From Planctomycetaceae bacterium (GTDB taxonomy: Bacteria > Planctomycetota > Planctomycetia > Planctomycetales > Planctomycetaceae), in NCBI GenBank assembly GCA_003445035.1, contig DLVV01000397.1:1-44632 (forward strand): a stretch of DNA of 44,632 nt, written 5' to 3'. The notes below the pieces were generated by a model. That model saw only the letters and a list, made by a program, of their open reading frames with translations, was not told the DNA's origin and ran no database searches. Positions 15,454-23,655 of the stretch are shown here, piece by piece. A program made the translations under genes and the position numbers. Position 1 is the stretch's first letter. Each line of letters starts with the position of its first letter.

Positions 15454-17943
15454 TCACCTGTTGAACAGGAACGCGGGACTGTTGATCAGCGCCCACATCA
15501 GGTCCTGGGCCGCCTCGCTGCGATTGCCCACCTCGGCCAGGAACGCCACACCCTGTTTCAACTCGGCCTCGGTCGGCGGACGGCAGATCACCGCCAGGTA
15601 AACATCGACGACGATCGTCCTGTCGTCGGCCTTGGCGGCAATCAACTTCGCCACTCGACCTTCCGGATGAATGATCGCATCGGAGACGGTCGGCCCGTTG
15701 ATCATGTTGAGCGTCTGGCTGAGACTGACATCGCTGCTGCGTTCGCATTCGCAGGGACTTTCACGAGGCGGCCGGCCGAACATGTCAAGAAACCCGATTT
15801 TGACCTTCGGGTCGGGAATCTGGCTGGCCCGAAACCCGACCGGCACACCCGGAATCCGGCACGGGGCACCGGTCGCCACGTGCAGGGCATCGAACAGTTG
15901 TTCGGCGGTCAGTCGCCGCGGTGAGGCATGCGAGAAATTCAGCGAATCGTCGTCGTTCCACTTGTTCGGCCGAAACGACCGCTGGTAGGTCACACTGCGT
16001 GCCATTTCCCGAACGAGCCGCTTCAGGTCGAACCCGTTGGCGATGAACCGGCGAGACAACTCGTCAAGCAGCGGTGGGTTGGACGGCGGGTTGCTGGCCC
16101 GGATGTCGTCGACCGGGTCAATGATGCCGCGTCCGTGGAGGTAGCTCCAGTAACGGTTGACGATGCTCTTGGCGAAATAGGGATTCTTCGGCGACGTCAA
16201 CCAGTCGGCCAGGCGAACCCTCAGGTCGGGGTTCTTCTTGTCGAGATCGCTCGAAAACGGAAACGCTGCGGGAATGGTCTCGCCGGTGCTGGGGTGCTTG
16301 ATGTCGGTCGGGGTGGTGAGCGAGTAGATGATCTCTTCACCCTTGACCGGTCCCGCCTTGCGGCCGACTCCGGCAAAGTACGCTGACAATTCGTAATACT
16401 GTCGCTGCGTCCACCGTTCGAACGGGTGGTCATGACACTGGTTGCACTGGAAACGGGTCCCGATGAAGACCTGTGTCATGTTCTCCATCACCACCTTCGG
16501 TTCCCGGGAGATGCGGTAGTAGTTCGCCGCGGGATTCTCGAAGGTGCTTCCGTTGGCCGTCATCAGCTGGTAGACGAACTTGTCGAAAGCCATGTTGGTG
16601 GCAATCGCCCGACGGATCCAATTGCGGAAGGCCCACGATCCCTTCTCGGTGATGAACTTGCTGTTGGAGAGCAGCAGGTCCGACCACTTCAGCGTCCAGT
16701 GCTCGATGAACTCCGGGCTGCCGATCAACTGATCGATCTTCGCGTTCCGTTTCTCGTTCGTCGGCCGCTTGTCAGCCAGGAACAACTTGACCTGCTCGCC
16801 GGTCGGCGGCAGGCCGGTGAGATCGATCGAGGCCCGCCTCAGAAACTCGGCATCGCTGCAGGTGCCCGAGGGCAGGATCTTCATTCGCTGCAGCTTGGCG
16901 TTGACCAGCTTGTCGATGTAGTTGCGTTCCGGACCCGCCTGCCAGGCAAAGCCCTCGCGGTCACCGATGATCGCAACCGGGGCAGCCGCGTAGAGACCCT
17001 CGTAGCGGACCAGCGCCGCCGCTTCGCCGCGCCGCACGGCGTCGATGCGACCGGTCTTGTTGACCGTGGCCACCTCGAAGTCACTCGTCTCGAACACCGC
17101 ATCGCGGGTCACGTCACGGCTTGTGCCATCGGAGAAATGGGCCATGACGATCAACTGCTGCTGGCTGTCGGTGGTCTCCAGCAGCGGCTTCTTCGGAAAG
17201 ACTTCGATCCGGGATACCCGCTTGGCCGAATCGAAACGGCAGCCCTCGGCGATCCACTGCTTCAACACCAAGTAGGTTCGGGATTTCTCGTCGAACAGGA
17301 ATCCGCCTTCGTGGGGAACGCCCTGGGTCGGCTTCAAGAGCATCAGGCTCTGCTCGGGACGCGACCGATTGAACCGGCGGCCCGACAGATCATCGACCAG
17401 TGCGCGGTAGTCGTACAGCGGGTCGTATCCCCGCAGTGACAGCTTGAAGCCCCGCTTGCCCTTCTGTGCACCGTGGCAGGTGCCGGCGTTGCAGCCGATC
17501 TTGCTGATCGCCGGGATCACATCGCGGATGAAACTGACCGGATGATTGGTCACGTTCTTGATCTCGACCGGTACGTCGACCGACTTCGCTCCGACCGTGA
17601 CCTTGACCGTGGTCTTGCCCGCCTTCTTCGGCACGATGAACCCGTCGCGATCGATCGCAACATGGTCACTGCCCGCGGCGAGCTTGATGAAAGCACTGAG
17701 ATCGAACGCCCGCCCGTCGGCGGCGGTGCCGCTGACAATCAGTCGTCGGCTGTCGCGGTTGCCCGAAAGTTCCAGGCGGGACGGGTAGACGGTCAGCTTC
17801 TCGACGACCGGAACAGCGGCCGTCTTGCCGGCAGCGGGCTTGGCCTTCTCGGCCGACAACGACGGAGAAGCCAACACGGCCAGGGCCAACACGGCCGGGA
17901 AGTGACGGGGGATCGATCGGAAAAGTCCGGAGACTGTCGACAT
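15454..17943 (-). CDS. DUF1549/DUF1553 planctomycete protein with Ig-like and cytochrome-like motifs
   Basis: The protein has 829 residues from ATG 17943, where a GGTGAG lies 7 bases upstream; an ATG at 17958 adds five residues. A signal peptide (FPAVLALAVLASPSLSA) precedes an Ig-like domain (about 45-130), then a C-x4-C-H motif (CNAGTCHGAQ, Cys151, Cys156, His157), a second BIG2-like domain (about 245-325), DUF1549 (about 340-545) and DUF1553 (about 575-825). DUF1549 contains a canonical C-x2-C-H (CNQCHDHPFE, Cys500, Cys503, His504). The protein is therefore probably exported and may bind two c-type hemes. These families are very abundant in planctomycetes, and no enzymatic activity has been firmly assigned to my knowledge. 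It follows the cytochrome c-WD40 gene by about 100 bases and precedes the aldo/keto reductase. Confidence 0.88.
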   Translation of the reverse strand: MSTVSGLFRSIPRHFPAVLALAVLASPSLSAEKAKPAAGKTAAVPVVEKLTVYPSRLELSGNRDSRRLIVSGTAADGRAFDLSAFIKLAAGSDHVAIDRDGFIVPKKAGKTTVKVTVGAKSVDVPVEIKNVTNHPVSFIRDVIPAISKIGCNAGTCHGAQKGKRGFKLSLRGYDPLYDYRALVDDLSGRRFNRSRPEQSLMLLKPTQGVPHEGGFLFDEKSRTYLVLKQWIAEGCRFDSAKRVSRIEVFPKKPLLETTDSQQQLIVMAHFSDGTSRDVTRDAVFETSDFEVATVNKTGRIDAVRRGEAAALVRYEGLYAAAPVAIIGDREGFAWQAGPERNYIDKLVNAKLQRMKILPSGTCSDAEFLRRASIDLTGLPPTGEQVKLFLADKRPTNEKRNAKIDQLIGSPEFIEHWTLKWSDLLLSNSKFITEKGSWAFRNWIRRAIATNMAFDKFVYQLMTANGSTFENPAANYYRISREPKVVMENMTQVFIGTRFQCNQCHDHPFERWTQRQYYELSAYFAGVGRKAGPVKGEEIIYSLTTPTDIKHPSTGETIPAAFPFSSDLDKKNPDLRVRLADWLTSPKNPYFAKSIVNRYWSYLHGRGIIDPVDDIRASNPPSNPPLLDELSRRFIANGFDLKRLVREMARSVTYQRSFRPNKWNDDDSLNFSHASPRRLTAEQLFDALHVATGAPCRIPGVPVGFRASQIPDPKVKIGFLDMFGRPPRESPCECERSSDVSLSQTLNMINGPTVSDAIIHPEGRVAKLIAAKADDRTIVVDVYLAVICRPPTEAELKQGVAFLAEVGNRSEAAQDLMWALINSPAFLFNR

Positions 17944-18045
17944 GTTTCGTCTCACCATTTTCGTGTCGTGGGTCCCGGTGCTCGACGAGCCGCGGGGCCG
18001 TAAGTAATGTCTGTTTTCGAGAAGTCGTGTGGGATGCGGAGCGGG

Positions 18046-19545
18046 CTATCTTGTCGCGGCGACGGTCGGCGTCACCTTGACCGGGACGAACGTCTTGACC
18101 TGTTTCCCGGTCTTGACGTCATAGAGTCGGATCTTGCCGTCGAATCCGCCCAGGGCGATCTGCTGGCCATCGGGCCGGTAGGCCACGGCGAAAACCGGTG
18201 AATCGATGCCGGGCAGCTCGTGCACCAGCCTCGACTTGGCCGATCGGGCGGCGATCTGTTTGCGGACTTCACCCAGACCGCCCTTGTTGTTGATGTTCGG
18301 CGTGTCGTAGTCACCAACGGTGTAGACCCGGGCCGCCCCGCTGATGCCCGTGCTCGATACGGCCACGAACTGCTTGCCATCGGGGCTGAACTGCAGGTCA
18401 AAAATGCGTCCGGGCATCGGCTTGAAACTGCGGATGTGATTGAAATCGTCACCGATGATCCGCTTGCGTGTGCGGAAGATCTTGTAGAGCTTGGGGGTGC
18501 CGTCGGAGCCGCCGGTCAGCACCTGCTCCTGTCCGGGACGCAGCTGGACAGCCATCAGTCCACCCTTCAGGGCCCCGGGGGTGATGCTGGTCACGTTGTC
18601 AACGAACTGTCCGCTTTCGACGATCGAGAGCTTCATCGCGCGGTCACGACTGATCGAGACCACGTGCGTGCCCTTGACGGAGAACGTGGCGGCAAAGGAC
18701 CAGTCGGAGTGGGCGTCCATTCGCATCACCTGTTTGCCGTCGGCAACGTTGAGCACCCGCACACCGTTGTCGGCCCCTCCGAAAGCGAACTTCTTGCTGT
18801 CCGCCGAGAAGCTGGCGCCAAAGAGCGTGTCGTAGCTGACGGTGATCGAGCGAACCAGTTTCCTGGTGGCCGCATCCCAGAACTGCACTTCGCCGAACAG
18901 TGCCGGCGTTCCGCCGGTGGCAGCGATCAGCTTGCCGTCGGGTGAGACCGCCACAGATTCGATACGCTGCGAGCGGCCGACCAGCCGACCGACCGAAGCA
19001 CTGCCATCGGCGGCGTGCAGCAGGATCTCACGGTAACCACTGATCACCAGCGTCTTGCTGTCAGGCGTGTAGGCCAACGCGGTGATGACCGGTGGCAACG
19101 CGTACTTGGGCGGATTCTCGGCGCTGATGTTGTCCTTGACCGCCGGCGGGGTGTCGTCCTTGCCTCCCTGGGCGATCCACCTCGAAATCACGTCAATCTG
19201 TCGCGGATCAAGCGGATCAGCTCCCAGGGGCATCGCCGGGTCATCACCGGAGATGTAATCCAGGATCAGGCTCTCGGTCGGATTGCCTGGTGCGAAAGTC
19301 GCGCCGTTCTCGCCACCCTTCTTGAAATCGGCATAACTGGTCAACAACAACTTCCCGCTCTTCTTGGCGGGGAAGTGGCATCCCGAACAGTGCCGCTGGA
19401 GAATCGGCCGCACCTGGCGATAGAAACTGACCGGCTTCGAATCGCCCTCGGCCGTCTTGTCGCCGGCGTCCTGTGCCCACCCATTCAGCGGACATAGCAC
19501 AACGGCGGCCAGCAACACGGCGACTTTCCACGTGACAGGTCGCAT
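18046..19545 (-). CDS. Secreted cytochrome c (planctomycete type) fused to WD40 propeller
   Basis: The protein has 499 residues. The start at 19545 has GAGGTG about 7 bases upstream and begins a clear signal peptide (WKVAVLLAAVVLCPLNGWAQ). The first domain is a small class I cytochrome c with the heme motif CSGCH (Cys53, Cys56, His57) and a candidate Met105 axial ligand in AMPLGADPLDP. The rest (about 150-490) is a WD40-type propeller, with blades such as TPDSKTLVISGY, SPDGKLIAATGG, SADSKKFAFGGADNGVRVL and RPDGQQIALGGFDGKIRLY. This fusion is common in planctomycetes next to DUF1549/DUF1553 proteins, as here. A joint role in a periplasmic redox complex is inferred from the shared heme motifs and operon. 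Confidence 0.88.
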   Translation of the reverse strand: MRPVTWKVAVLLAAVVLCPLNGWAQDAGDKTAEGDSKPVSFYRQVRPILQRHCSGCHFPAKKSGKLLLTSYADFKKGGENGATFAPGNPTESLILDYISGDDPAMPLGADPLDPRQIDVISRWIAQGGKDDTPPAVKDNISAENPPKYALPPVITALAYTPDSKTLVISGYREILLHAADGSASVGRLVGRSQRIESVAVSPDGKLIAATGGTPALFGEVQFWDAATRKLVRSITVSYDTLFGASFSADSKKFAFGGADNGVRVLNVADGKQVMRMDAHSDWSFAATFSVKGTHVVSISRDRAMKLSIVESGQFVDNVTSITPGALKGGLMAVQLRPGQEQVLTGGSDGTPKLYKIFRTRKRIIGDDFNHIRSFKPMPGRIFDLQFSPDGKQFVAVSSTGISGAARVYTVGDYDTPNINNKGGLGEVRKQIAARSAKSRLVHELPGIDSPVFAVAYRPDGQQIALGGFDGKIRLYDVKTGKQVKTFVPVKVTPTVAATR

Positions 19546-19565
19546 CGGCGCACACCTCGAGTCCA

Positions 19566-19598
19566 GAATTCGACGTCCGAATTCAGTCGTCCGGACGA
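19566..19598. repeat. Two adjacent inverted repeats upstream of the cytochrome operon
   Basis: GAATTCG (19566-19572) and CGAATTC (19578-19584) form a perfect 7-base inverted repeat around ACGTC. Three bases on, TCGTCCGGACGA (19587-19598) is a perfect 12-base palindrome. Both lie 20-55 bases upstream of the ATG at 19545, where an operator would be expected. The rest of the 156-base gap shows no gene. Confidence 0.4.
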
Positions 19599-19701
19599 GC
19601 AGTCCAGTCTAGTCCCGCAATGGCCGGCTCGCCACCCCGGTCTTCGGACTGCGAAATCGGACCTTTTCGCCACGGGAAAACGGAGATCACCCTCTCGGGA
19701 C

Positions 19702-20664
19702 TCAACCGTCGGCAGGCCGTTTTCGCTCCCAGCCTGGAGCCGTTTCTGGCGGCAATTCCGGCGTTTCGACCAGTTTCCCGTACAAATCCGGTCGCCTCGC
19801 CCGCAGGTACCTCTGACCACTTGAAACACCGATCTTTTCGTCGGTGCACAGCGCCACGCAGATGTCATCTCCCAGCCGTCGGCACTCGGCAATCACCTCG
19901 CCAAACGGATCAAGCACCATCGCGTTGCCGTTGCGGACCTCGCCACCATCCATCCCGATCGGGTTGGTGAAGACCGCGTAGACGCCGTTGTCGTAAGCCC
20001 GTGCCGGCAGCCACCTCATCAACCAGCCCCGGCCCTTGGGGCCGTCGAGTTCCTGTCGCAGGCTGACGGGGTCGTTGTCACGATTGGCCCACAGGTCGGG
20101 ATCGACCAGCCCGCGGCCCGGCATCACCGACGGCAGGCAACCGGTCACGTGGGGCATGAAAATGATCTCGGCCCCCATCAGGGCTGTGATCCGGACGTTC
20201 TCGACCAGGTTGTTGTCGTAGCAGATCAGGATCCCCACCCGGCAACCCAGCAGGTCAAAAACACAGTACTCGCTGCCGCTGGAAAGGTGGGGGTTGAGGA
20301 ACGCGTGGAGCTTCCGGAAACGGGCAGCGGGGCCGTCGGGGGTCATGCAGAGGTAGGTGTTGTAGATGCTGTCGCCGTCGCATTCGACCAGCCCGGCCAA
20401 CACCGGCACACCATGGCGGGCCGAGATGCCTGCCAGGGTTCGGCAACTGGGTCCGTCGGGAACCGGCTCGGCCACCTCCAACAACTCGTCCCGCGTCGCC
20501 GCCTGCAGGTAACTGTAGGCGGTGATGGCCCCCTCGTGAAAACTGACAACCTCGGCCCCGGCTTCGACCGCGAGACCCGTCAGGTGGTCGATTCGGTCAA
20601 GGTTGAAAGCCTTGTCACCGTCGCGATGTTCGAACTGCGCAGCGGCAATCCGGATGTCACGCAT
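19702..20664 (-). CDS. Carbon-nitrogen hydrolase (nitrilase superfamily)
   Basis: Amidase/nitrilase-fold enzyme of 320 residues, cytoplasmic (no signal). The Glu-Lys-Cys triad is intact: Glu44 in VVSFHEGAIT, Lys118 in RFRKLHAF and Cys148 in VGILICYDNNLVENVR. A segment PHVTGCLPSVMPGRGLV and the closing AYDNGVYAVFTNPIGMDGG fit the beta-ureidopropionase/N-carbamoyl-amidase side of the family, but the substrate cannot be fixed from the sequence. It starts 15 bases after the stop of the ferredoxin gene on the same strand, so the two probably share the promoter at 21098-21126. Confidence 0.88.
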   Translation of the reverse strand: MRDIRIAAAQFEHRDGDKAFNLDRIDHLTGLAVEAGAEVVSFHEGAITAYSYLQAATRDELLEVAEPVPDGPSCRTLAGISARHGVPVLAGLVECDGDSIYNTYLCMTPDGPAARFRKLHAFLNPHLSSGSEYCVFDLLGCRVGILICYDNNLVENVRITALMGAEIIFMPHVTGCLPSVMPGRGLVDPDLWANRDNDPVSLRQELDGPKGRGWLMRWLPARAYDNGVYAVFTNPIGMDGGEVRNGNAMVLDPFGEVIAECRRLGDDICVALCTDEKIGVSSGQRYLRARRPDLYGKLVETPELPPETAPGWERKRPADG

Positions 20665-20679
20665 GGCCGCCCACCCCGG

Positions 20680-21054
20680 CTAGCTCCAGAATTTTTCGCC
20701 GTGCCAATTGAACTCCGGCTGTGTCTCAACCTCGATCTCACCATCCCCGTGCACCCTGGTCTGACAGCTCAACCGGAGCGTTTCGGGGTCACCGGAATCC
20801 AGCCGGGCAAAGAAGCTCAACGGGTTCAGAAACATGTTGAGCTTCTCCCACAACGACGGCTTGGCGCAATGAGCGTTGTTTTCCTTCTTGATCCTCACGC
20901 GACAACTGGTGCACATGCCCAGCCCCGGACAGTGCAGCACACGGTGCATCCACGGGTAGACCTCGATACCCTCCTGCAGGGCCACGTTGCGGATCTTCTG
21001 GCCCGACTCGACTTCGACGGACTTCTTTTCCCGGGTGAACTTGATCGTCGGCAT
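20680..21054 (-). CDS. [2Fe-2S] ferredoxin, adrenodoxin-like cysteine pattern
   Basis: The protein has 124 residues from ATG 21054; the frame is open further upstream but that part is not protein-like. The ferredoxin fold begins directly (PTIKFTREKKSVEVESGQKI). Cluster ligands are Cys42, Cys48 and Cys51 in HCPGLGMCTSCRV (C-x5-C-x2-C) and Cys97 in LRLSCQTR, with an extra Cys63. A roughly 35-residue insertion rich in Leu, Phe and Asn (about 60-90) lies between the third and fourth ligand, longer than in simple ferredoxins. It should act as a soluble one-electron carrier. Its partner is unknown; the nitrilase gene 15 bases downstream is not an obvious redox partner. Confidence 0.88.
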   Translation of the reverse strand: MPTIKFTREKKSVEVESGQKIRNVALQEGIEVYPWMHRVLHCPGLGMCTSCRVRIKKENNAHCAKPSLWEKLNMFLNPLSFFARLDSGDPETLRLSCQTRVHGDGEIEVETQPEFNWHGEKFWS

Positions 21055-21097
21055 CGTGGCGTCTCGAGTGCACGTCTGGAGAAACAGAGTTCTCACG

Positions 21098-21126
21098 ATG
21101 ATATGACTCGCGGTGACGCATTTCCA
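21098..21126 (-). promoter_or_regulatory. Probable promoter of the ferredoxin-nitrilase unit
   Basis: On the minus strand TGGAAA (21126-21121) and TATCAT (21103-21098) are spaced by exactly 17 bases, with four and five matches to consensus. Transcription would start near 21091, about 37 bases before ATG 21054. Confidence 0.45.
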
Positions 21127-21157
21127 GCGGGGAAGCCGGGTTGCAATTCGGCACGGC

Positions 21158-21186
21158 TTGCGGCTTCCAACCGCTTCCAGTCCAAT
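21158..21186 (+). promoter_or_regulatory. Candidate promoter of pepA
   Basis: TTGCGG (21158-21163) and TCCAAT (21181-21186) with 17 bases between, about 40 bases before the pepA start. The match is only partial. Confidence 0.3.
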
Positions 21187-21224
21187 TGCGGCGGTAAATC
21201 CCTCGACCCCAAGAAGACCTCGAA

Positions 21225-22712
21225 ATGGACATCTCCTCGACAAGCGGCCCGCTGACGACAATCGAAGCCGACTGGCTGATCGTCGGTTACAGCACAACCG
21301 ATTCTTCCGGCGAACTCGACTCGCCCCTGTCCGATCTTGACGAGGCCCTCGGCGGGGCCATCTCCCGACTGGTCGCCTCCGGCGACCTCACCGGCAAGCT
21401 CTCCGGATCTCACCTCCTGGCGGACGTGCCGGGGCTCGCCGCGGGGCGGTTGTTGCTGATTGGCCTGGGTGCGGCCGAGCAACTCACGTCGCGAAAACTC
21501 GAAAAGGCCCTCGTCTCGGCCGCCCGCCGCGTCTCGAAGTCATCCGAGGTCAGCGCGGCCATCGCCCTGCCGCAGTTCGGCAGCGAAGCGATCAGTGACA
21601 CCGAGGCAGCGAGCCTGGCAGCTGTCGCCCTGCAGGTCGGCTGCGTCGGACAGGGGTTGTACCGGGCCGAACCGGGCCGGCACGCATTTTCGACGGCCAC
21701 GGTGGTCAGCGATGTCGAGGGTTCCGCCGAAGCGGTGGCTCGTGGCAGCGTGCTGGGACAGGCGATGAACCTGACCCGGGAACTGGTCAACCGGGGGGCG
21801 ATGGAGGTCTACCCCGAGACGTTCGCCGACCGGGCGGCGGCGGCGGCGACCGAATGCGGACTCGAATGCGAAGTGCTCGACGAAAACCGGCTGCGAGAAG
21901 AGCGGATGGGTTCGCTGCTGGCCGTGGCCCAGGGCAGCGTGAGACCGCCTCGGGTGGTGGTGCTCAAGCACAACGGCGGCGGCGAGGGAGCCCCGGCCCT
22001 GGCGATCGTCGGCAAGGGCGTGACCTTCGACTCGGGAGGGCTGTCCCTGAAGAGCAACGAGGGGATGAAGACGATGAAATGCGACATGGCCGGCGCAGCA
22101 ACCATGCTGGGCGCCATGACGGCCATCGCGAAACTCGGGCTGCCAGTCAACGTGATCGGACTGGCCGGCCTGGTCGAGAACATGCCCGACGGCAACTCGT
22201 TCAAGCTCGGCGACGTGCTGACCGCCAGAAACGGAACGACGATCGAGGTGCTCAACACCGACGCCGAGGGACGGCTGGTCCTGGCCGACGTCCTGGCCTA
22301 CGCGGTCGACCTGGGAGCCGAACGCCTGATCGACCTGGCCACCCTGACGGGAGCCTGCGTGGTGGCACTGGGTGAGGAGGTGACCGGGACATTTTCCAAC
22401 TGTGACGATTGGAGCCAGGCGGTGGGATCGGCAGCCAAGCGAGCCGGGGAACTCGCCTGGCCGATGCCGATGAATGACCTGTTCGGTGACTTGATCAAGA
22501 GCGACGTGGCCGACATCAAGAACGTCGGTCCCCGCTGGGGCGGAGCCATCACCGCAGCGAAATTCCTCGAGAAGTTCGTCGACTCGACACCCTGGGTCCA
22601 CCTGGACATCGCCGGTCCGAGCTTCGCCTCGAGCAACAAGCCGCACCGCGAGGGTGGTGGAACCGGGTGCATGGTCCGCACGCTGGTGGCCGCTGCCGAG
22701 GGGTTGGCCTAA
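21225..22712 (+). CDS. pepA: Leucyl aminopeptidase (M17)
   Basis: Cytosolic two-metal aminopeptidase, usually a hexamer, which removes N-terminal residues during peptide turnover. It has 495 residues, normal length, with an N-terminal macro-like domain and a C-terminal catalytic domain. Metal and catalytic residues can be placed: Lys264 and Asp269 in VGKGVTFDSGGLSLK, catalytic Lys276, Asp287 in MKCDMAGAATM, and Asp346/Glu348 with catalytic Arg350 in NTDAEGR. The ATG at 21225 is preceded by AAGA. Some family members also bind DNA as regulators; nothing here shows that. It is divergent from the ferredoxin gene and converges with the DHDPS-family gene 4 bases away. Confidence 0.95.
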   Translation: MDISSTSGPLTTIEADWLIVGYSTTDSSGELDSPLSDLDEALGGAISRLVASGDLTGKLSGSHLLADVPGLAAGRLLLIGLGAAEQLTSRKLEKALVSAARRVSKSSEVSAAIALPQFGSEAISDTEAASLAAVALQVGCVGQGLYRAEPGRHAFSTATVVSDVEGSAEAVARGSVLGQAMNLTRELVNRGAMEVYPETFADRAAAAATECGLECEVLDENRLREERMGSLLAVAQGSVRPPRVVVLKHNGGGEGAPALAIVGKGVTFDSGGLSLKSNEGMKTMKCDMAGAATMLGAMTAIAKLGLPVNVIGLAGLVENMPDGNSFKLGDVLTARNGTTIEVLNTDAEGRLVLADVLAYAVDLGAERLIDLATLTGACVVALGEEVTGTFSNCDDWSQAVGSAAKRAGELAWPMPMNDLFGDLIKSDVADIKNVGPRWGGAITAAKFLEKFVDSTPWVHLDIAGPSFASSNKPHREGGGTGCMVRTLVAAAEGLA

Positions 22713-22716
22713 CGGC

Positions 22717-23637
22717 TCATCCCACGACCGCCATCAACCTCTCGTATCGCCGGTCGACCTCGGTGCGGGTTTCCTCATCGAGCACGAACCCGACCGGTCC
22801 CCGGATCACCTCGTTGGAGAAGACTCCCTTTCGAACCAGGATGTGCTTCTCGACGGCGATGAACGAATCGAGGCTCTCCTGCAGCATGACCAGTGCGGTG
22901 AGCGGCTCCGAGATGTCCGTGGCACGATCCCAGTCACCCGCCTCCAGGGAATTCCACAGAGCCACCAGCGGTTCGACCAGGTCGGCCCCGGGCATCGTGC
23001 CAACCACTCCCCGGCGGTAGCTGTCCAACAGCGCGATTCCCCCGCTGCCTTCAAAAACCCGGGCCCGCGCCCCGGTCGCCTCACGCAACGCCGTCAACCG
23101 CGGGCCGATCGGGTTCGCCTCGGGCTTGAACAGCACCCGGTCCGGACCCCACTGGTTCATCAACCCCGCCTGCAGTTCAATCGACATCGGACGACCGACG
23201 TAGCCGCTGGCGTCCTGCACGATCACCGGTAGCGAGATCGACTGCAGGATCCGCTCGTAATAGTTCCGCAACTGGTCCTCGTCGACACCGATCGAGACCG
23301 GGGGAATAGCCATCACCGCCGATGCCCCGGCCGACTCGGCCTGCTCGGCCAGTCCACAGGCTCCCCGTGTGCTCTCGGCACCTACGCTGACGACCACCGG
23401 CCCACGTCCGGCCGCCGCCTGGCAGGTGAAACCGGCCACCTCGTGGCGTTCGGACTCGGTGAGTCTCAACACCTCGGTCACCATCGCCATCACCAGGCCG
23501 TCAGCGCCGGCAGCGAAGACGTGATCGATCTCGCGTCCCAGCGTGTCGAAATCGATCGACTCGTCCGCGCGGTAGGGCAGCTGGAAGACGATCTGCACAC
23601 CACCGAGTGCATCGCCGGCCGGGGACTCGGTGCTCAT
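22717..23637 (-). CDS. Dihydrodipicolinate synthase family lyase
   Basis: Class I aldolase (DapA/NanA superfamily) of 306 residues, a TIM barrel in which a Lys forms a Schiff base with a keto acid. Lys171 in RVLFKPEANPIGP fits that Lys. The stretch that in true DapA reads Y-N-V-P is VIVQDASGYVGR here, so the catalytic Tyr is not at its usual place, and the G-T-T-G-E motif is AMVTEVLRLT. It is therefore unlikely to be the lysine-pathway enzyme and more likely acts on a sugar acid or another keto acid. The gene lies 19 bases downstream of the ABC ATPase gene on the same strand, so they may be co-transcribed. Confidence 0.85.
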   Translation of the reverse strand: MSTESPAGDALGGVQIVFQLPYRADESIDFDTLGREIDHVFAAGADGLVMAMVTEVLRLTESERHEVAGFTCQAAAGRGPVVVSVGAESTRGACGLAEQAESAGASAVMAIPPVSIGVDEDQLRNYYERILQSISLPVIVQDASGYVGRPMSIELQAGLMNQWGPDRVLFKPEANPIGPRLTALREATGARARVFEGSGGIALLDSYRRGVVGTMPGADLVEPLVALWNSLEAGDWDRATDISEPLTALVMLQESLDSFIAVEKHILVRKGVFSNEVIRGPVGFVLDEETRTEVDRRYERLMAVVG

Positions 23638-23655
23638 GGCCCGCCGTCCCCCGTC

